Shown here: positions 8,150 to 17,620 of the stretch, piece by piece
Layout of the letters: every line of letters starts with the position of its first letter
Position numbering within the stretch: the stretch's first letter is position 1
Assembly: GCF_024169655.1 (NCBI RefSeq)
Contig: NZ_JALJWV010000001.1
Location: 3,477,001-3,541,000 of the forward strand
DNA from: Pseudomonas marginalis
GTDB lineage: Bacteria; Pseudomonadota; Gammaproteobacteria; Pseudomonadales; Pseudomonadaceae
Length of the DNA stretch: 64,000 nt
Direction of reading: 5' to 3'
Position numbers and translations under genes: made by a program
The notes under the pieces: model-generated
Database searches by the model: none
Told to the model about the DNA's origin: nothing
What the model saw: the letters and a program-made list of their open reading frames with translations, nothing else

Positions 8150-11100
8150 GTGCAATCCCCACCCGGCACCCAGCGCATCGTCAAGATCCGCCGCGACTAC
8201 AACTCCTGGGTCGCCGACGAGACCATGGAGGACTACGCCCTGCGCTACACCCCAAAATCCTTTCGCAAATGGTCGGAGCTGCGCATCGCCAACACGGCCC
8301 TGGGCGCGGTGTCGTTCCTGGCGCTGGAGGCGATTGGCGGCGTGTTGGCGCTGAGTTACGGCTTCACCAATACCTTTTGGGCGATCCTGGCCATCAGCCT
8401 GGTGATCTTCCTTACCGGTCTGCCCATCAGCTATTACGCCGCCCGCTATGGCGTGGACATGGACTTGCTGACCCGTGGCGCCGGTTTTGGCTATATCGGC
8501 TCGACCATCACGTCGCTGATCTACGCCAGCTTCACCTTCCTGTTCTTCGCCCTGGAAGCGGCGATCATGGCGTTGGCGCTGGAGTTGTATTTCCATATCC
8601 CGCTGGCCTTTGCCTATGTGATCTGCTCGCTGCTGGTGATTCCGCTGGTGGCCTACGGCGTCACGCTGATCAGTCGCCTGCAACTGTGGACCCAACCGCT
8701 GTGGCTGCTGTTGCTGGTGCTGCCCTACGCCTTCGTGTGGTGGAAAAACCCTGACGCCTTCAGCGACTGGACCAGCTTTGTCGGACGCAGCGGCGACGGC
8801 GGCGGCTTCAACCTGCTGGCGTTCTGCGCCGCCTGTACCGTGGCGCTGTCACTGGTGACGCAGATCGGCGAGCAAGTGGACTACCTGCGCTTTCTCCCGG
8901 AAAAAACCGCCGCCAACCGCAAGCGCTGGTGGGCCGCCCTGCTCTGCTCCGGCCCGGGCTGGATTATCCCCGGCGCGTTGAAGATGTTTGGCGGCGCGTT
9001 CCTGGCGTTCCTTGCCCTGCAACATGAAATCCCCATGGAGCGCGCCGCCGAACCGACCCAGATGTACCTGGTCGCCTTCCGTTATGTGTTCAGCTCGCCG
9101 GAATGGGCCATCGGCGCCATGGTGCTGTTTGTGTTCATCTCACAGATGAAAATCAACCTGACCAACGCCTATGCCGGTTCCCTGGCCTGGTCGAACTTCT
9201 TTGCCCGCGTCACCCACAGCCACCCCGGGCGCGTGGTGTGGCTGGTATTCAACGTGGCCATTGCGTTGATGCTGATGGAACTGGGCGTGTTCGATGTGAT
9301 CGACCAGGTGCTGGGGCTGTACGCCAATATTGCGATTGCCTGGATTGGCACGTTGGTCGCCGACCTGGTGATCAACAAGCCCCTGGGCCTGTCACCCAAA
9401 CACATCGAGTTCAAACGCGCGCACCTCTACGACATCAATCCGGTGGGCGTCGGCTCGATGCTGATTGCGTCGTTGCTGTCGATCCTCGCCCACTTCGGCC
9501 TGTTTGGCGCCCTGGCCCAGGCTGCGCCGCCCTTTGTCGCGCTCGGCACAGCGCTGGTGATGGCGCCGCTGTTGGCCTGGCTGACCCAGGGCAAGTACTA
9601 CATTGCGCGCACCAGCGACGCTCAATTGATTCACCCGGTGGCACCGGCCACCCATGCGGTCTGCGGGCTGTGCAGCAACCCGTTCGAGACAGCGGACATG
9701 GCGTTCTGCCCGGCCTACAGCACGCCCATTTGCTCGTTGTGTTGTTCGTTGGATGCGCGCTGCGGCGACCGCTGCAAACCCCATGCGCGACTGGTCAGCC
9801 AGTTCGAAGGCGTACTGCGCCGGTTGCTCCCCAACAGCCTGATGCCGCGCCTGCATACGCGGCTGGCCCATTACCTGGGGCTGTTACTGGTCCTGGTGCT
9901 GCTGCTCGCCGGCGCGCTGGCCTTGATCTACGTGCAGGCGGCCCAGGGTTTGCCGCATTCGCAAACCCTGTACCAAGCGTTCTTCAAAGCCTTCCTCACC
10001 CTCTCGGTACTGGCCGCCGTGCTCGCCTGGTGGGTGGTGCTGACGCGTGAAAGCCGCCGCGTGGCCCAGCAAGAATCCGACCGCCAGACCCTGCTGTTGA
10101 TGCAGGAAATCGACGCCCACAGTCTCACCGACCAGGCCCTGCAACAGGCCAAGGAAGCCTCCGAAGCTGCCAACGCCGCCAAGAGCCGCTACGTCACTGG
10201 GCTGTCCCATGAACTGCGCACACCGCTGAACAGCATCCTCGGTTTCACCCAGATTCTGCAGCGCGACAGCGCCATGCCCGAGCAGCACCAGGACGCGCTG
10301 GCGACCATCCTGCGCAGCGGCTCGCACCTGCTGTCACTGATCGACGGCCTGCTCGACGTGGCCAAGATCGAGGCCGGCAAGTTGCGCCTGGAACTCACCG
10401 AAATCCCCTTCCCCGAACTGATCCACGACCTGGAGCAGATGTTCACGCCCCAGGCCCAGGACAAGGGCCTGCGCTTTCGCCTGGACTGTGTCGGCAAGAT
10501 CCCCGCGGTGGTGCGCGGTGATGAAAAACGCGTGCGCCAGATCCTGATCAACCTGCTCGGCAATGCGGTGAACTTCACCGACAGCGGCGAGGTGTGCCTG
10601 CGGGTCAGCTACATGCGCGAGACCGCCAACTTTGAAATCATCGACACTGGCATCGGCATCGACCCCGGGCAGATCGAGCGAATCTTCCAGCCGTTCGAAC
10701 GCGGTGACCTGATGCGCCAGGACAAGGGCGTCGGCCTGGGGCTGACCATCACGCGCATGCTCACCGCGCTGATGGGCGGCGAGTTGCGCGTCACCAGCGA
10801 GCTGGACAAGGGCACCTGCTTCCAGGTGCGCTTGTTCCTGTCCCAGGTGCGCGCACCGCAGGCGGTGGTGCATGTGGAACACGACATCATCGGCTACCAG
10901 GGCGCACGCCGACGCATTCTGGTGGTGGACGACCATGTGGACCACCGCAAGGTGCTCAGCGGCATGCTCACGCCGTTGGGCTTTGAGGTGATCCAGGCGA
11001 GTAATGGCCAGGATGCGATTCGCCAGGTCGCGCTGCTGGCGCCGGACCTGATCCTGATGGACCTGTCGATGCCGACCCTGGATGGCCTGGAAACCAGCCG

Positions 11101-11527
11101 GTTGATCCGGCGCAATGCGCTGTCCACCGCGCCGATCATCGTGATCTCGGCCAACGCCTTTACCGACGACCGCGAACGCAGCATCGCCGCCGCCTGCAAC
11201 GACTACCTGGCCAAGCCGGTGCGTACCCCGGAACTGCTCGGGCGCCTGCAACAACACCTCGGCCTGCAATGGCTGCGGCGTACCAAAACCTTCGTCGCGC
11301 CACCACCGCTCAGCGTGCTGCCGAGCGCCGATGACCTCGCCGCGCTCGCCGAACTCAGCGCGATCGGCTATGTGCGGGGCCTGCACGAAAAACTCGACAC
11401 GATCCTCGAACACCGCCCGGACGCCGCACCGTTCATCAGCAAAGTGCGCGGGTTGCTCAAGGGTTTCCGCCTGGATGAACTCAACCGAACCCTCAAGGAG
11501 GCCGAAGATGAATGTACTCACTCGTAG
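8150..11527 (+). CDS. NCS1-family permease fused to hybrid sensor histidine kinase
   Basis: Membrane sensor of 1125 residues. Residues about 1-490 form an NCS1 (cytosine/purine/allantoin) permease with some twelve membrane segments. Residues about 503-546 form a Cys-rich segment with CGLC, CSLCC and further single Cys. Two more hydrophobic segments follow (about 570-640), then HisKA with SHELRTPLNS, HATPase_c (NLLGNAVNF, DTGIGI, GVGLGLTI) and a C-terminal receiver (VVDDH, LMDLSMP, AKPV). The start is GTG with GCGGAG upstream. It overlaps the response-regulator gene by 20 bp. Divergence from urtA suggests it senses amides, urea or a nitrogen compound. The layout parallels the SSS-type transporter-kinase CbrA. 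Confidence 0.9.
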   Translation: MQSPPGTQRIVKIRRDYNSWVADETMEDYALRYTPKSFRKWSELRIANTALGAVSFLALEAIGGVLALSYGFTNTFWAILAISLVIFLTGLPISYYAARYGVDMDLLTRGAGFGYIGSTITSLIYASFTFLFFALEAAIMALALELYFHIPLAFAYVICSLLVIPLVAYGVTLISRLQLWTQPLWLLLLVLPYAFVWWKNPDAFSDWTSFVGRSGDGGGFNLLAFCAACTVALSLVTQIGEQVDYLRFLPEKTAANRKRWWAALLCSGPGWIIPGALKMFGGAFLAFLALQHEIPMERAAEPTQMYLVAFRYVFSSPEWAIGAMVLFVFISQMKINLTNAYAGSLAWSNFFARVTHSHPGRVVWLVFNVAIALMLMELGVFDVIDQVLGLYANIAIAWIGTLVADLVINKPLGLSPKHIEFKRAHLYDINPVGVGSMLIASLLSILAHFGLFGALAQAAPPFVALGTALVMAPLLAWLTQGKYYIARTSDAQLIHPVAPATHAVCGLCSNPFETADMAFCPAYSTPICSLCCSLDARCGDRCKPHARLVSQFEGVLRRLLPNSLMPRLHTRLAHYLGLLLVLVLLLAGALALIYVQAAQGLPHSQTLYQAFFKAFLTLSVLAAVLAWWVVLTRESRRVAQQESDRQTLLLMQEIDAHSLTDQALQQAKEASEAANAAKSRYVTGLSHELRTPLNSILGFTQILQRDSAMPEQHQDALATILRSGSHLLSLIDGLLDVAKIEAGKLRLELTEIPFPELIHDLEQMFTPQAQDKGLRFRLDCVGKIPAVVRGDEKRVRQILINLLGNAVNFTDSGEVCLRVSYMRETANFEIIDTGIGIDPGQIERIFQPFERGDLMRQDKGVGLGLTITRMLTALMGGELRVTSELDKGTCFQVRLFLSQVRAPQAVVHVEHDIIGYQGARRRILVVDDHVDHRKVLSGMLTPLGFEVIQASNGQDAIRQVALLAPDLILMDLSMPTLDGLETSRLIRRNALSTAPIIVISANAFTDDRERSIAAACNDYLAKPVRTPELLGRLQQHLGLQWLRRTKTFVAPPPLSVLPSADDLAALAELSAIGYVRGLHEKLDTILEHRPDAAPFISKVRGLLKGFRLDELNRTLKEAEDECTHS

Positions 11528-12206
11528 CACCGAACCCGGCGTGGTACTGATCGTCGACGATACCCCGGACAACCTGGCCATGCTCTCCGACGCCCTCGAC
11601 GATGCCGGCTACATGGTGCTGGTGGCGCTCGACGGGCTCAGCGCGCTGAACCGCGTGCAACGCCGGCGCCCGGACCTGATCCTGCTGGACGCGATGATGC
11701 CGGGCCTGGACGGTTTCGAAACCTGCCGCCGGCTCAAGGCGCTACCGGCCAGCGCGGACATCCCGGTGGTGTTCATGACCGGGCTGACCGACAGCAAGCA
11801 TGTGGTGCAGGGCTTCGAGGTGGGCGGCAGCGACTATGTGACCAAACCGATCCAGACCGATGAAGTCTTGGCGCGGGTGGCGGCGCATTTGCGCACCTCG
11901 CGCATCCTGCTGTCAGCGCGGGCGGCGACGCAGCCGAGTGTGTTGACCCTGGAGGATGAACCGGCGCACAAGCTGTTGTCGGCGCGGTTTCAGTTGACCG
12001 AGCGTGAGGTCGAGGTGCTGCGCTGGGTCGCGTGCGGCAAGACCAATCGGGACATCGGCGATATCTTGGGGTTGAGCCCGCGGACGGTGAACAAGCACCT
12101 GGAACATGTGTACGTGAAGTTGGGGGTGGAGACGCGCACGGCGGCAACGTCGGTGGCATTGGCCGCAATGAGCCCAAGCCGGGCGCCCATGCTGGCGACG
12201 CCTTAA
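11508..12206 (+). CDS. LuxR-type response regulator
   Basis: Cytoplasmic DNA-binding regulator of 232 residues. The N-terminal receiver has the acidic pair IVDDT, phosphoacceptor in LLDAMMPG, a conserved Thr in FMTG and KPI. The C-terminal LuxR/NarL HTH is LTEREVEVLRWVACGKTNRDIG through SPRTVNKHLEHVYVKLGVETR (about 165-215). The ATG lies within the last codons of the kinase gene, so the two form a translationally coupled pair. It is the obvious candidate to bind the repeats at 7890-7932 and 2131-2151. Its stop shares TTAA with the convergent gene. Confidence 0.93.
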   Translation: MNVLTRSTEPGVVLIVDDTPDNLAMLSDALDDAGYMVLVALDGLSALNRVQRRRPDLILLDAMMPGLDGFETCRRLKALPASADIPVVFMTGLTDSKHVVQGFEVGGSDYVTKPIQTDEVLARVAAHLRTSRILLSARAATQPSVLTLEDEPAHKLLSARFQLTEREVEVLRWVACGKTNRDIGDILGLSPRTVNKHLEHVYVKLGVETRTAATSVALAAMSPSRAPMLATP

Positions 12207-13315
12207 TGTGGGGGCTGGCCAGCGCCCCCATTGGATTGTCGTTGTGTATGCGCGTCAGCCGGTTCGGCATCATCCTCAATGAGTTTTTCCACCTGACCAA
12301 AACAACGGCACATCACCGTCACCAACTCCGGATCAAAATGCACGCCCGACTGTTCAAGAATATAGGCCTGTGCCCGTTCAGGGCTCCAGGCACGCTTATA
12401 GGGCCGCTCCATACGTAACGCATCATAGACATCACACAGCGCAACAATCCGTGCCGAAAGCGGAATGTCCTTACCGGCAAGCCCTTGCGGATAGCCGCTG
12501 CCGTCCCATTTTTCATGGTGACCATAGGCAATGTCCGCGGCCATCTCGGTCAGCGCCGTGGAGTGAGCATCCTGCAGGATTGCATGCCCTATGCTCGGAT
12601 GATCCATCATCTGCTGGCGTTCCTGCGCGGTTAATGGGCCTTCCTTATGCAAGATCCGATCAGGAATGCCGATTTTCCCCAAGTCATGCATCGGCGCCGC
12701 CAATCGAATAAGGTCGCACCACGGCTGCGGCATACCGATTGCCTCGGCCATCACGGCTGAGGTTTCGCCAATGCGTAATACATGGGCGCCCGTTTCATCA
12801 TCGCGGTAGCAGGCAGCGCGACTCAATGCCCTGATCATTGCGCGATAGCTGTCCTGCAGCTGAACGGTGCGCTCAAGCACTCTTTGCTCCAGCTCACCGT
12901 TCAGGTCTTGCAGTTGGCGGGTGGCATGGGACAAGCGCAGGGCGTTGCGTATGCGCAATAGCAGCTCGGGCAAATCCAACGGCTTGGTCAGATAATCATT
13001 GGCCCCCAGTTCAAGGCCGAGACGGCGGCTCTGCGGCTCGCTCAATGCCGTCAAGATAATCACGGGAGACCTTGAGCGATCGCGCCCGCTGAGTTGGCGC
13101 AGAATCTCGAACCCATCGGGCGCGGGCATATCCAGATCCAATAGCAGCAAATCCCAGGGTTGCTCCTTGAGCCAAACCAGACCGCTGGCCGAGTCGGTAA
13201 AACTTACAACTTGGTGCAAACCGAAGGCTTTCAAGCTTGACTCCAGCAAGCGCAGGTTCGCAGCAACATCATCGATAATCACGATTCGGACATCTGCGGG
13301 AATATCACTAAACAT
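12203..13315 (-). CDS. Response regulator with HD-GYP c-di-GMP phosphodiesterase domain
   Basis: 370 residues. The N-terminal receiver has IIDDV, LLLLDLDMP and TKPL, a short helical linker follows (about 130-160), then an HD-GYP domain with HDLGKIGIPD and HHEKWDGSGYPQGL, so the metal ligands and GYP signature are intact. It should hydrolyse c-di-GMP to GMP or pGpG when phosphorylated. It overlaps the upstream kinase gene by 8 bp (ATGTTTAG), so the pair is coupled. Divergent from it is a GGDEF cyclase, which would give opposing enzymes in one locus. The last 20 or so residues are polar and unconserved. Confidence 0.93.
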   Translation of the reverse strand: MFSDIPADVRIVIIDDVAANLRLLESSLKAFGLHQVVSFTDSASGLVWLKEQPWDLLLLDLDMPAPDGFEILRQLSGRDRSRSPVIILTALSEPQSRRLGLELGANDYLTKPLDLPELLLRIRNALRLSHATRQLQDLNGELEQRVLERTVQLQDSYRAMIRALSRAACYRDDETGAHVLRIGETSAVMAEAIGMPQPWCDLIRLAAPMHDLGKIGIPDRILHKEGPLTAQERQQMMDHPSIGHAILQDAHSTALTEMAADIAYGHHEKWDGSGYPQGLAGKDIPLSARIVALCDVYDALRMERPYKRAWSPERAQAYILEQSGVHFDPELVTVMCRCFGQVEKLIEDDAEPADAHTQRQSNGGAGQPPH

Positions 13316-16166
13316 TCGGTCTCTCCACTTGCATCATCGCGCGTATGAGTTCGCGTAGTTCATTGGGCTCCAGCGGTTGTTTTAGCACTGCTTGAAATTC
13401 GCACCCCAGCGTCGCGAGCATGCGTGGCGATGTACTCAGCAGAATAAAGGGGATTTGGTCTCCACCGGGCAAACGTCGTAACCGAGACAACGCGTCGATC
13501 ACGTCATTTCCGAGTAAGTCGCAGTCAATCAGCATAACGTCCGGCGCCGTGTCGCGCCGGACATGCTCCAGACATTCCGAAAGCGTTCCGTGGCTCAACT
13601 GCACCATGCCCTTCAACGTGTCTTCAAGACAGCGCAGCGTCTCGCCGTCCTGCCCCACGAAGCACAACGACAGCAAACGCTTGCGCACCTTGGGTGCCGC
13701 AGTGCCTTGGGGCAGATCGACCCAAAAGCGACTGCCGACGCCGGTTTCGCTGATGAGCCCCATGCTGCCGTGCATCAACGTGGCGAGCTCTCGGCACAAC
13801 GCAAGGCCGATACCGGTGCCTTGGATCGCGGTGTTTTCCTGGCCCAAACGCTGGAAGGGCTCGAACAGCGCGCCCTGCAAGGCCGGGGAAATACCGGCGC
13901 CGCCATCTTCGACAAACACCCTCACGCGTCCATTGCCATGGAGTTCAGCCCCCATGAACAAACGACCGTGAGGGCGGTTGTACTTGATGGCATTGGACAG
14001 CAGATTCAGCAGGATCTGGCGCAGACGCCTCGCATCGGCCAGAACACTCAGCGCCGGGATCGTCGACTGCAACTCAAGATCAAGACCCGCAGCCTTGGCC
14101 TGGGAACGGACCATTTCGGCACATTCGCGCATCAGTCCGTTGACCTCCAGGACACGCATCTGCAAGCGAGGCGCCTCCGCCTGCAGGCTCGACCAATCGA
14201 GCAAATCGTCGACCAGGTGGGCCAGGTGCTGGCTGGCGCCCAGGATCTCATCAAGGGATTTGGCCTCCTCCTGCCCATCGGCTACGTTCAGGCGCAATAG
14301 CTGGGCAAATCCATGAATCGAATTCAGCGGTGTGCGTAATTCGTGGCTCATGCTGGAGATAAAACGCGACTTCGCCTTGCTCGCCCCTTGCGCTTCAAGG
14401 GTGCGTCGGCGCAGATCCTCTTCAACCTGTTTAAGCGTATCGATATCGACGAACGTACCTGCGGACAAACGCATGCGCGTGTCGGCGGACTCGATCAGGC
14501 GGCCACGACACAAAAACCAGATCGGCGAGCCATCGGGCCGCAATAAACGTAACTCCAGGTCGATCACCGACGCCGTGCCTGACCGCAACGCGCTAAGTGC
14601 CTGATCAAGGGCCTGCACATCCTCGGCGTCGACGTAATCGTAAAACCGGACACGCTCCAGTTGAGACGCCGGTACGCCGAAACGCTTGCAGAACGCTTCG
14701 CTCAACGACAGGCAGTCAGTATCCAGGCGGTATTCCCAGAGCCCGGCGGTGACGCTTTCAACGACCAGATTGAGGCGATTCTGAGCGGCGTTGCGCCGTG
14801 CTTCACTGGATGACAGTTGAGCGCCCATTGAAAGCACGTTGCCTGCCATCTCATCCAGCTCACAAATGGTCGATCGTGCGCGCTGCGGGAGCCACTGGCC
14901 GTTACCAATTTGCTGCAGCATCTCTCTGATATCGTGGATCGGCCGCCGCAGGCTATGGCTCAATTTACGCGCACGAATCCACATGTAACTGAAGAACGCG
15001 AGGTAAAACATCACCAGGCCGGCAATCATCAAATAGCCGATGTTGCGGTAATGACGTGCCAGGCTGTTCGTGGCCGCCATGACGTCCTCTTCATCAGCGA
15101 CCGCCAGCAATCGCCAACCCGCGGGTTGTACTTCGGCCCACGCGACAAAGTGTGCGCGCCCGTTGAGTACGACTTCGGCGTTGCCACGGCTATGCAGGGC
15201 GACAGCGGCGAGCAACTCCCGGGGGGTCACTGCGTCGGTTAAATCTTGACCCGTAGGGTTGACCGCACCTTCATTCGCGGCATTCGATCGCGAACGACCC
15301 CAGTCGCCTTTATCAAAATCATGTTCGGCTTCGGGCGGTAACACCATGATCTTCATATCCGCGCCGACGAGCATCAAGTACCCGCCCCACGGCACCTTAA
15401 GCGTGGAAATTTCTTTGAGCAGGTCGCCCACGGTGATATCCAGCCCGACCACGCCTTCGAGAAAGTTGTGCTCATAAACCGGCGCGATCGCAGACATCAT
15501 CAAGCCATGACCCGCCGGATCGAGGTACACATCAGTCCAGCGAACCCCGCGCTGCGGGTTATGTTCGGCATCGGCCAGATAATAAAAGTTATAACTGGGT
15601 ATCTGCATATCATGCGGATATTGTTCATCCGCACGAATCCACGGATAAATCCGGTTGTAACTATCCCATGCATTGAAATAAATACTGGCCACCATCGACT
15701 CATGATCGTTTATCGCACGCATCAATGGGTCGAGACTGGATAACTTCTGCACTTTACTCAGGTTTTGTTGCGCGACAGGTGTGACCGCCGAATAGAAAGA
15801 CGCCGCTCCTCCCAGGTCTTGTCCACTGAACAGAGCCCCATCAACCGAGGTACTTAATGTTTCACTCAAGGGTGTTGAAGCGGCACGAAGTGCGTTAGCC
15901 GTCATATCCGCAAATATCTGAGTAACATCGGCGATATGGGTTAATTGATCCTGAATGATTCTAGCGTGCTGGTCGGCAGTTGCGCCGAGGCTTTCAATTG
16001 CACTGTGTTCCAAGTAATCAATTTGGGATTCACGGATCGCCTGATTGGTCAGCAAGTAACAAGCAATCAGAATCGTCTCCACCAAGACCAACGGGATTAA
16101 TGCACTGTGCATAAATGCCCGCCAAATCCACTGACGCAAGCCTATTTGAGAAGAGCCTTCATTCAC
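13308..16166 (-). CDS. Hybrid sensor histidine kinase with periplasmic dCache domain
   Basis: Inner-membrane sensor, 952 residues from GTG at 16166, which has AGGAG 8 bases upstream; an in-frame ATG at 16190 is the alternative. Order: membrane segment near residue 15-40, double Cache periplasmic domain (about 50-330, with GVVGLDITVGDLL), second membrane segment (NIGYLMIAGLVMFYLAF), HAMP-like linker, PAS, HisKA with SHELRTPLNS, HATPase_c with NLLSNAIKY and GTGIGLAL, then a receiver-like tail. The tail keeps LIDCD and LKQP but lacks the first acidic pair (CFVGQDGE), so it may not be phosphorylated. The partner is the HD-GYP regulator directly downstream. Confidence 0.88.
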   Translation of the reverse strand: MNEGSSQIGLRQWIWRAFMHSALIPLVLVETILIACYLLTNQAIRESQIDYLEHSAIESLGATADQHARIIQDQLTHIADVTQIFADMTANALRAASTPLSETLSTSVDGALFSGQDLGGAASFYSAVTPVAQQNLSKVQKLSSLDPLMRAINDHESMVASIYFNAWDSYNRIYPWIRADEQYPHDMQIPSYNFYYLADAEHNPQRGVRWTDVYLDPAGHGLMMSAIAPVYEHNFLEGVVGLDITVGDLLKEISTLKVPWGGYLMLVGADMKIMVLPPEAEHDFDKGDWGRSRSNAANEGAVNPTGQDLTDAVTPRELLAAVALHSRGNAEVVLNGRAHFVAWAEVQPAGWRLLAVADEEDVMAATNSLARHYRNIGYLMIAGLVMFYLAFFSYMWIRARKLSHSLRRPIHDIREMLQQIGNGQWLPQRARSTICELDEMAGNVLSMGAQLSSSEARRNAAQNRLNLVVESVTAGLWEYRLDTDCLSLSEAFCKRFGVPASQLERVRFYDYVDAEDVQALDQALSALRSGTASVIDLELRLLRPDGSPIWFLCRGRLIESADTRMRLSAGTFVDIDTLKQVEEDLRRRTLEAQGASKAKSRFISSMSHELRTPLNSIHGFAQLLRLNVADGQEEAKSLDEILGASQHLAHLVDDLLDWSSLQAEAPRLQMRVLEVNGLMRECAEMVRSQAKAAGLDLELQSTIPALSVLADARRLRQILLNLLSNAIKYNRPHGRLFMGAELHGNGRVRVFVEDGGAGISPALQGALFEPFQRLGQENTAIQGTGIGLALCRELATLMHGSMGLISETGVGSRFWVDLPQGTAAPKVRKRLLSLCFVGQDGETLRCLEDTLKGMVQLSHGTLSECLEHVRRDTAPDVMLIDCDLLGNDVIDALSRLRRLPGGDQIPFILLSTSPRMLATLGCEFQAVLKQPLEPNELRELIRAMMQVERPNV

Positions 16167-16285
16167 TACGAGCACTCCTGCAAATGGCATCAGCCTGTTA
16201 TTTGAATGGTGGCAATACGATGTTAAAAAACGATAGCTCATCCGGTGAAGCGTTTCCATGCTTTTTATGTGGGAAATTTTCAAGA

Positions 16286-16304
16286 TGACGTTTGCCGTAG
16301 CGCA
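16286..16304 (+). promoter_or_regulatory. Sequence resembling the urtA upstream region
   Basis: TGACGTTTGCCGTAGCGCA matches 17 of 19 bases with 7926-7944 beside the urtA operator block. It lies 120 bp upstream of the kinase gene start. The rest of the 445-bp spacer between kinase and cyclase genes (16167-16611) holds no gene that I can see. A functional link is unproven and chance is possible. Confidence 0.25.
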
Positions 16305-16564
16305 AACCCTTGTTGTAGAGCGCTGAAAGACTGCCCGACGGGCATATCCGACTAAAGTTTGTGGAAAATAACTTGCCAAAATATGCGAGCCGGCAGGCTC
16401 ACCTGGGTTTTGGTCAGGCCTGGAAGCGGTGCCAGGCCTTGCTTTCCGCACGTTCCGCTTCAATGGACGCTGAGCGCCAGCAGGTTGGTCGGCGGGGCGT
16501 CATCGCCTGGCATACGCTTGCCCGTGCCTACATAATGCCTGCACGATTACTCGCCGCCCGCCCC

Positions 16565-16585
16565 CTCGATCGATATATGATCGAG
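16565..16585. promoter_or_regulatory. Inverted repeat upstream of the GGDEF gene
   Basis: CTCGATC and GATCGAG arms flank GATATAT, 27 bp before the start codon of the cyclase gene. The central AT-rich run could overlap a -10 element, making this a plausible operator; the ligand is unknown. Confidence 0.35.
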
Positions 16586-16611
16586 CCCAATGAATCAGAT
16601 CCCCACGACTT

Positions 16612-17490
16612 ATGGCCGTTGACCTCCAAGCGCTCTACCCCAAACTGATCCATCTGATGCTGGATACGGTGTTTGTGGTTGATAGAAACGACCAGATTGT
16701 TTTTGTGAGCGATGCCTGTGAGGCACTGCTGGGTTACCGTCCTGACGAGCTGAACGGCACCCCTATCAGTAACTATATGCATCCTGAAGACCTGACTGCC
16801 ACACGGGCTTCGATTACCCGCGTCATGAATGGTCATTCTCACGTCGACTTCCGCAACCGTTACATCCGTAAGGATGGAGGAGTCGTATACATCCTGTGGG
16901 CTGCATTCTGGTCGGAAGAAGTTGGGGCAAGGATTGGAGTCGCGCGCAACGTGACGGCTTTAGCTCAAGCCGAGGAGGAATTACGTTTCCTCGCCCATCA
17001 TGATCCGCTGACAAAATTAACCAACCGGTCGATTTTCAGTGACCGACTGAAATCTGCCCTGCACGTGGCGCACCGTCAAAATAGTCAGTTGGCTTTGCTA
17101 TTTCTGGATATCAATGACTTCAAGAGTATCAATGATGTTCATGGCCACGCAGTAGGAGATCGTATTCTCTGCATGATTGCCCGACGTTTAGAAAGCTGCA
17201 CGCGTGAGACGGACACCGTGGCCCGAATGGGCGGCGATGAATTTACGGTGCTGTTGACAGATATCCAGTCGCGAGACGCCGTTACCAAGAAGTTAGAACA
17301 GATTCACACCGTCATGGCCGAGCCACTGCCGCCTGAATTCGGCACACTCAAGATGCCGTCGTGCAGTATCGGCGCGGCCTATTATCCCAAGGACGGAAAG
17401 GACGCCGACACACTACTCACCTACTCGGATGATGAAATGTACCGGATGAAAAAGCAGCGTATTTTGGACAATAAAAAGCCCGGCGCATAA
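16612..17490 (+). CDS. PAS-GGDEF diguanylate cyclase
   Basis: Makes c-di-GMP from GTP. 292 residues: PAS domain about 8-125 (LIHLMLDTVFVVDRN, LGYRPDEL, RYIRKDGGVVYI), then GGDEF about 127-290 with DPLTKLTNRS, FLDINDFKSINDVHGH and intact MGGDEF. An RETD product-inhibition site sits five residues before GGDEF. No membrane segment is visible, so it is cytoplasmic. The ribosome site is weak, and a later start at MLDTV cannot be excluded. It diverges from the kinase/HD-GYP pair, which suggests joint control of local c-di-GMP. Its base composition is less GC-rich than the flanking amide and NAD genes. Confidence 0.9.
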   Translation: MAVDLQALYPKLIHLMLDTVFVVDRNDQIVFVSDACEALLGYRPDELNGTPISNYMHPEDLTATRASITRVMNGHSHVDFRNRYIRKDGGVVYILWAAFWSEEVGARIGVARNVTALAQAEEELRFLAHHDPLTKLTNRSIFSDRLKSALHVAHRQNSQLALLFLDINDFKSINDVHGHAVGDRILCMIARRLESCTRETDTVARMGGDEFTVLLTDIQSRDAVTKKLEQIHTVMAEPLPPEFGTLKMPSCSIGAAYYPKDGKDADTLLTYSDDEMYRMKKQRILDNKKPGA

Positions 17491-17620
17491 GTGAAACTTA
17501 AGAAGTGTATCCGTTCGGCCAAGTCATCTACCGGACTCCGCAAAACCAAGACATGGCACTCACTTAAGTGCTCACCAGCCAATCAGATGAGCAATCGTTG
17601 AGGGCCGTTAAGTTGTTGGA

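Noticed and set aside
12207..12240. GGGGGCTGGCCAGCGCCCCC hairpin as a terminator
   Set aside because: It lies inside the HD-GYP coding region and lacks a T-run.
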